Assembly (NCBI GenBank): GCA_011524425.1
Contig: WTKI01000388.1
Location: 4,119 to 10,484 of the forward strand
From: Altererythrobacter sp.
GTDB taxonomy: Bacteria > Pseudomonadota > Alphaproteobacteria > Sphingomonadales > Sphingomonadaceae
Length of the DNA: 6,366 bases
Direction: 5' to 3'
The translations under genes and the position numbers were made by a program. The notes below the pieces were generated by a model. The model saw nothing but the letters and a program-made list of their open reading frames with translations. It was not told where the DNA came from and did no database searches. Shown piece after piece: positions 5,732-6,366 of this stretch; the first letter of the stretch is position 1, and every line of letters starts with the position of its first letter.

Positions 5732-6366
5732 GTGAAACGCCTTTTCTGTATCTTTGCCGCGGCTTTTGCCGCTTTGCTCGCCGCGCCGCTTGCGGCCCAG
5801 CCGCAGTTCCCTGAGCTGACAGGACGCGTGGTCGATCAAGCGAACTTGCTTTCGCCAGCCGAAGAGCAAGCGCTCACCGCGAAGCTGGTTGCACTGGAAG
5901 AACAATCCCAGCGGCAATTGGTGGTTGCCACCGTCGTCAGTCTGCAAGGCAATGATATTGCAGACTATGGCTATCAGCTTGGGCGCGAATGGGGCATTGG
6001 CGAGGCGGAGCGCAATGACGGCGCCTTGCTGATCGTTGCGCCCAATGAGCGCAAAGTGCGCATCGAAGTGGGCTATGGCTTGGAAGGCTATCTTACGGAT
6101 GCGCTGTCTTCCCTTATCATTCAGAACCAGATCCTGCCCAGGTTTCGCGACGGCGATTTTCCCGGAGGCATCAATGCAGGCACTGATGCAATCATCCAGC
6201 AATTGCAGCTCCCTGAAGATCAAGCGCTGCAAATCGCCCAATCGGCAGGGCAGCAGCGCGCGAGAGATGGCGGCTTCCCGATCGGCGCGCTGTTCTGGTT
6301 CGCAATATTCTTCTTCTTTTTCATCCTTCCCATGCTTCGCGGAGGACGCCGCAGACGGCGCTATGG
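5732..6366 (+). CDS. TPM-domain secreted/membrane protein (YgcG-like), 3' end missing
   Basis: The frame starts at GTG 5732 and is still open at the window end, giving 211 residues. It has a signal peptide (MKRLFCIFAAAFAALLAAPLAA, probable cleavage near residue 22). A TPM domain (PF04536 type) spans about residues 27-155, with GRVVDQANLLSPAEEQAL at its start, and RNDGALLIVAPNERKVRIEVGYGLEGYLTDA (94-124) as its core signature. A Gln-rich stretch (about 156-175) leads to a membrane helix (about 184-201), then an Arg-rich run (GGRRRRRY) marking the cytoplasmic side. TPM domains thus lie in the periplasm. Activity is uncertain: acid phosphatase is known for the plant relative, and photosystem II repair gave the domain its name. 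Start: only two bases follow the lemA stop and no strong Shine-Dalgarno is seen, so translation is probably coupled. Confidence 0.9.
   Translation, partial: MKRLFCIFAAAFAALLAAPLAAQPQFPELTGRVVDQANLLSPAEEQALTAKLVALEEQSQRQLVVATVVSLQGNDIADYGYQLGREWGIGEAERNDGALLIVAPNERKVRIEVGYGLEGYLTDALSSLIIQNQILPRFRDGDFPGGINAGTDAIIQQLQLPEDQALQIAQSAGQQRARDGGFPIGALFWFAIFFFFFILPMLRGGRRRRRY

Noticed and set aside
5669..6241. Minus-strand open frame of 190 codons near the right edge
   Set aside because: It is antisense to the TPM gene, which has a signal peptide and clear domain motifs.

Overview
The window looks like chromosomal DNA of an alphaproteobacterium, most likely a sphingomonad of the Erythrobacter/Sphingopyxis kind. 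The strongest evidence is on the minus strand: a circularly permuted, two-piece tmRNA gene (the alphaproteobacterial type) whose tag reads ANDNEALALAA. The style of the AstA/AstB, MscL, LemA and TPM proteins fits this. No insertion sequence, phage gene, CRISPR array or tRNA was found, so this is ordinary core/metabolic DNA, not an island.

Layout. Bases 1-2677 (+) hold a tightly coupled catabolic operon: the 3' end of an M20-family metallohydrolase gene, then astA (arginine N-succinyltransferase) and astB (N-succinylarginine dihydrolase). Neighbouring genes overlap by four bases (TTGA, then GTGA). AstA and AstB carry out the first two steps of the arginine succinyltransferase pathway. The hydrolase may supply the final desuccinylation normally done by AstE, which is inference. 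A small two-helix membrane protein (2795-3052, +) follows. It converges on a PAP2-superfamily membrane phosphatase or phosphotransferase (3073-3960, -) of the PAP2_3/AUR1-like type.

Bases 3961-5129 are mainly RNA and regulatory DNA plus one protein gene. A leader rich in inverted repeats lies upstream of the PAP2 gene. Next comes ssrA (about 4115-4443, -), in gene order acceptor piece, intervening segment, coding piece. Just upstream of ssrA is a strong intrinsic terminator (4459-4493, -) that closes mscL (4534-4965, -), the large mechanosensitive channel. mscL and lemA diverge from a 164-bp promoter region.

From 5130 to the right edge (+) are lemA, encoding a LemA-family protein with a lipoprotein signal, and, two bases after its stop, a GTG-started gene for a secreted, membrane-anchored TPM-domain protein cut off by the window end. 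LemA and TPM proteins are frequent neighbours and probably act together at the cell envelope. Functions are assigned from recognised motifs and family memory; no database search was run.
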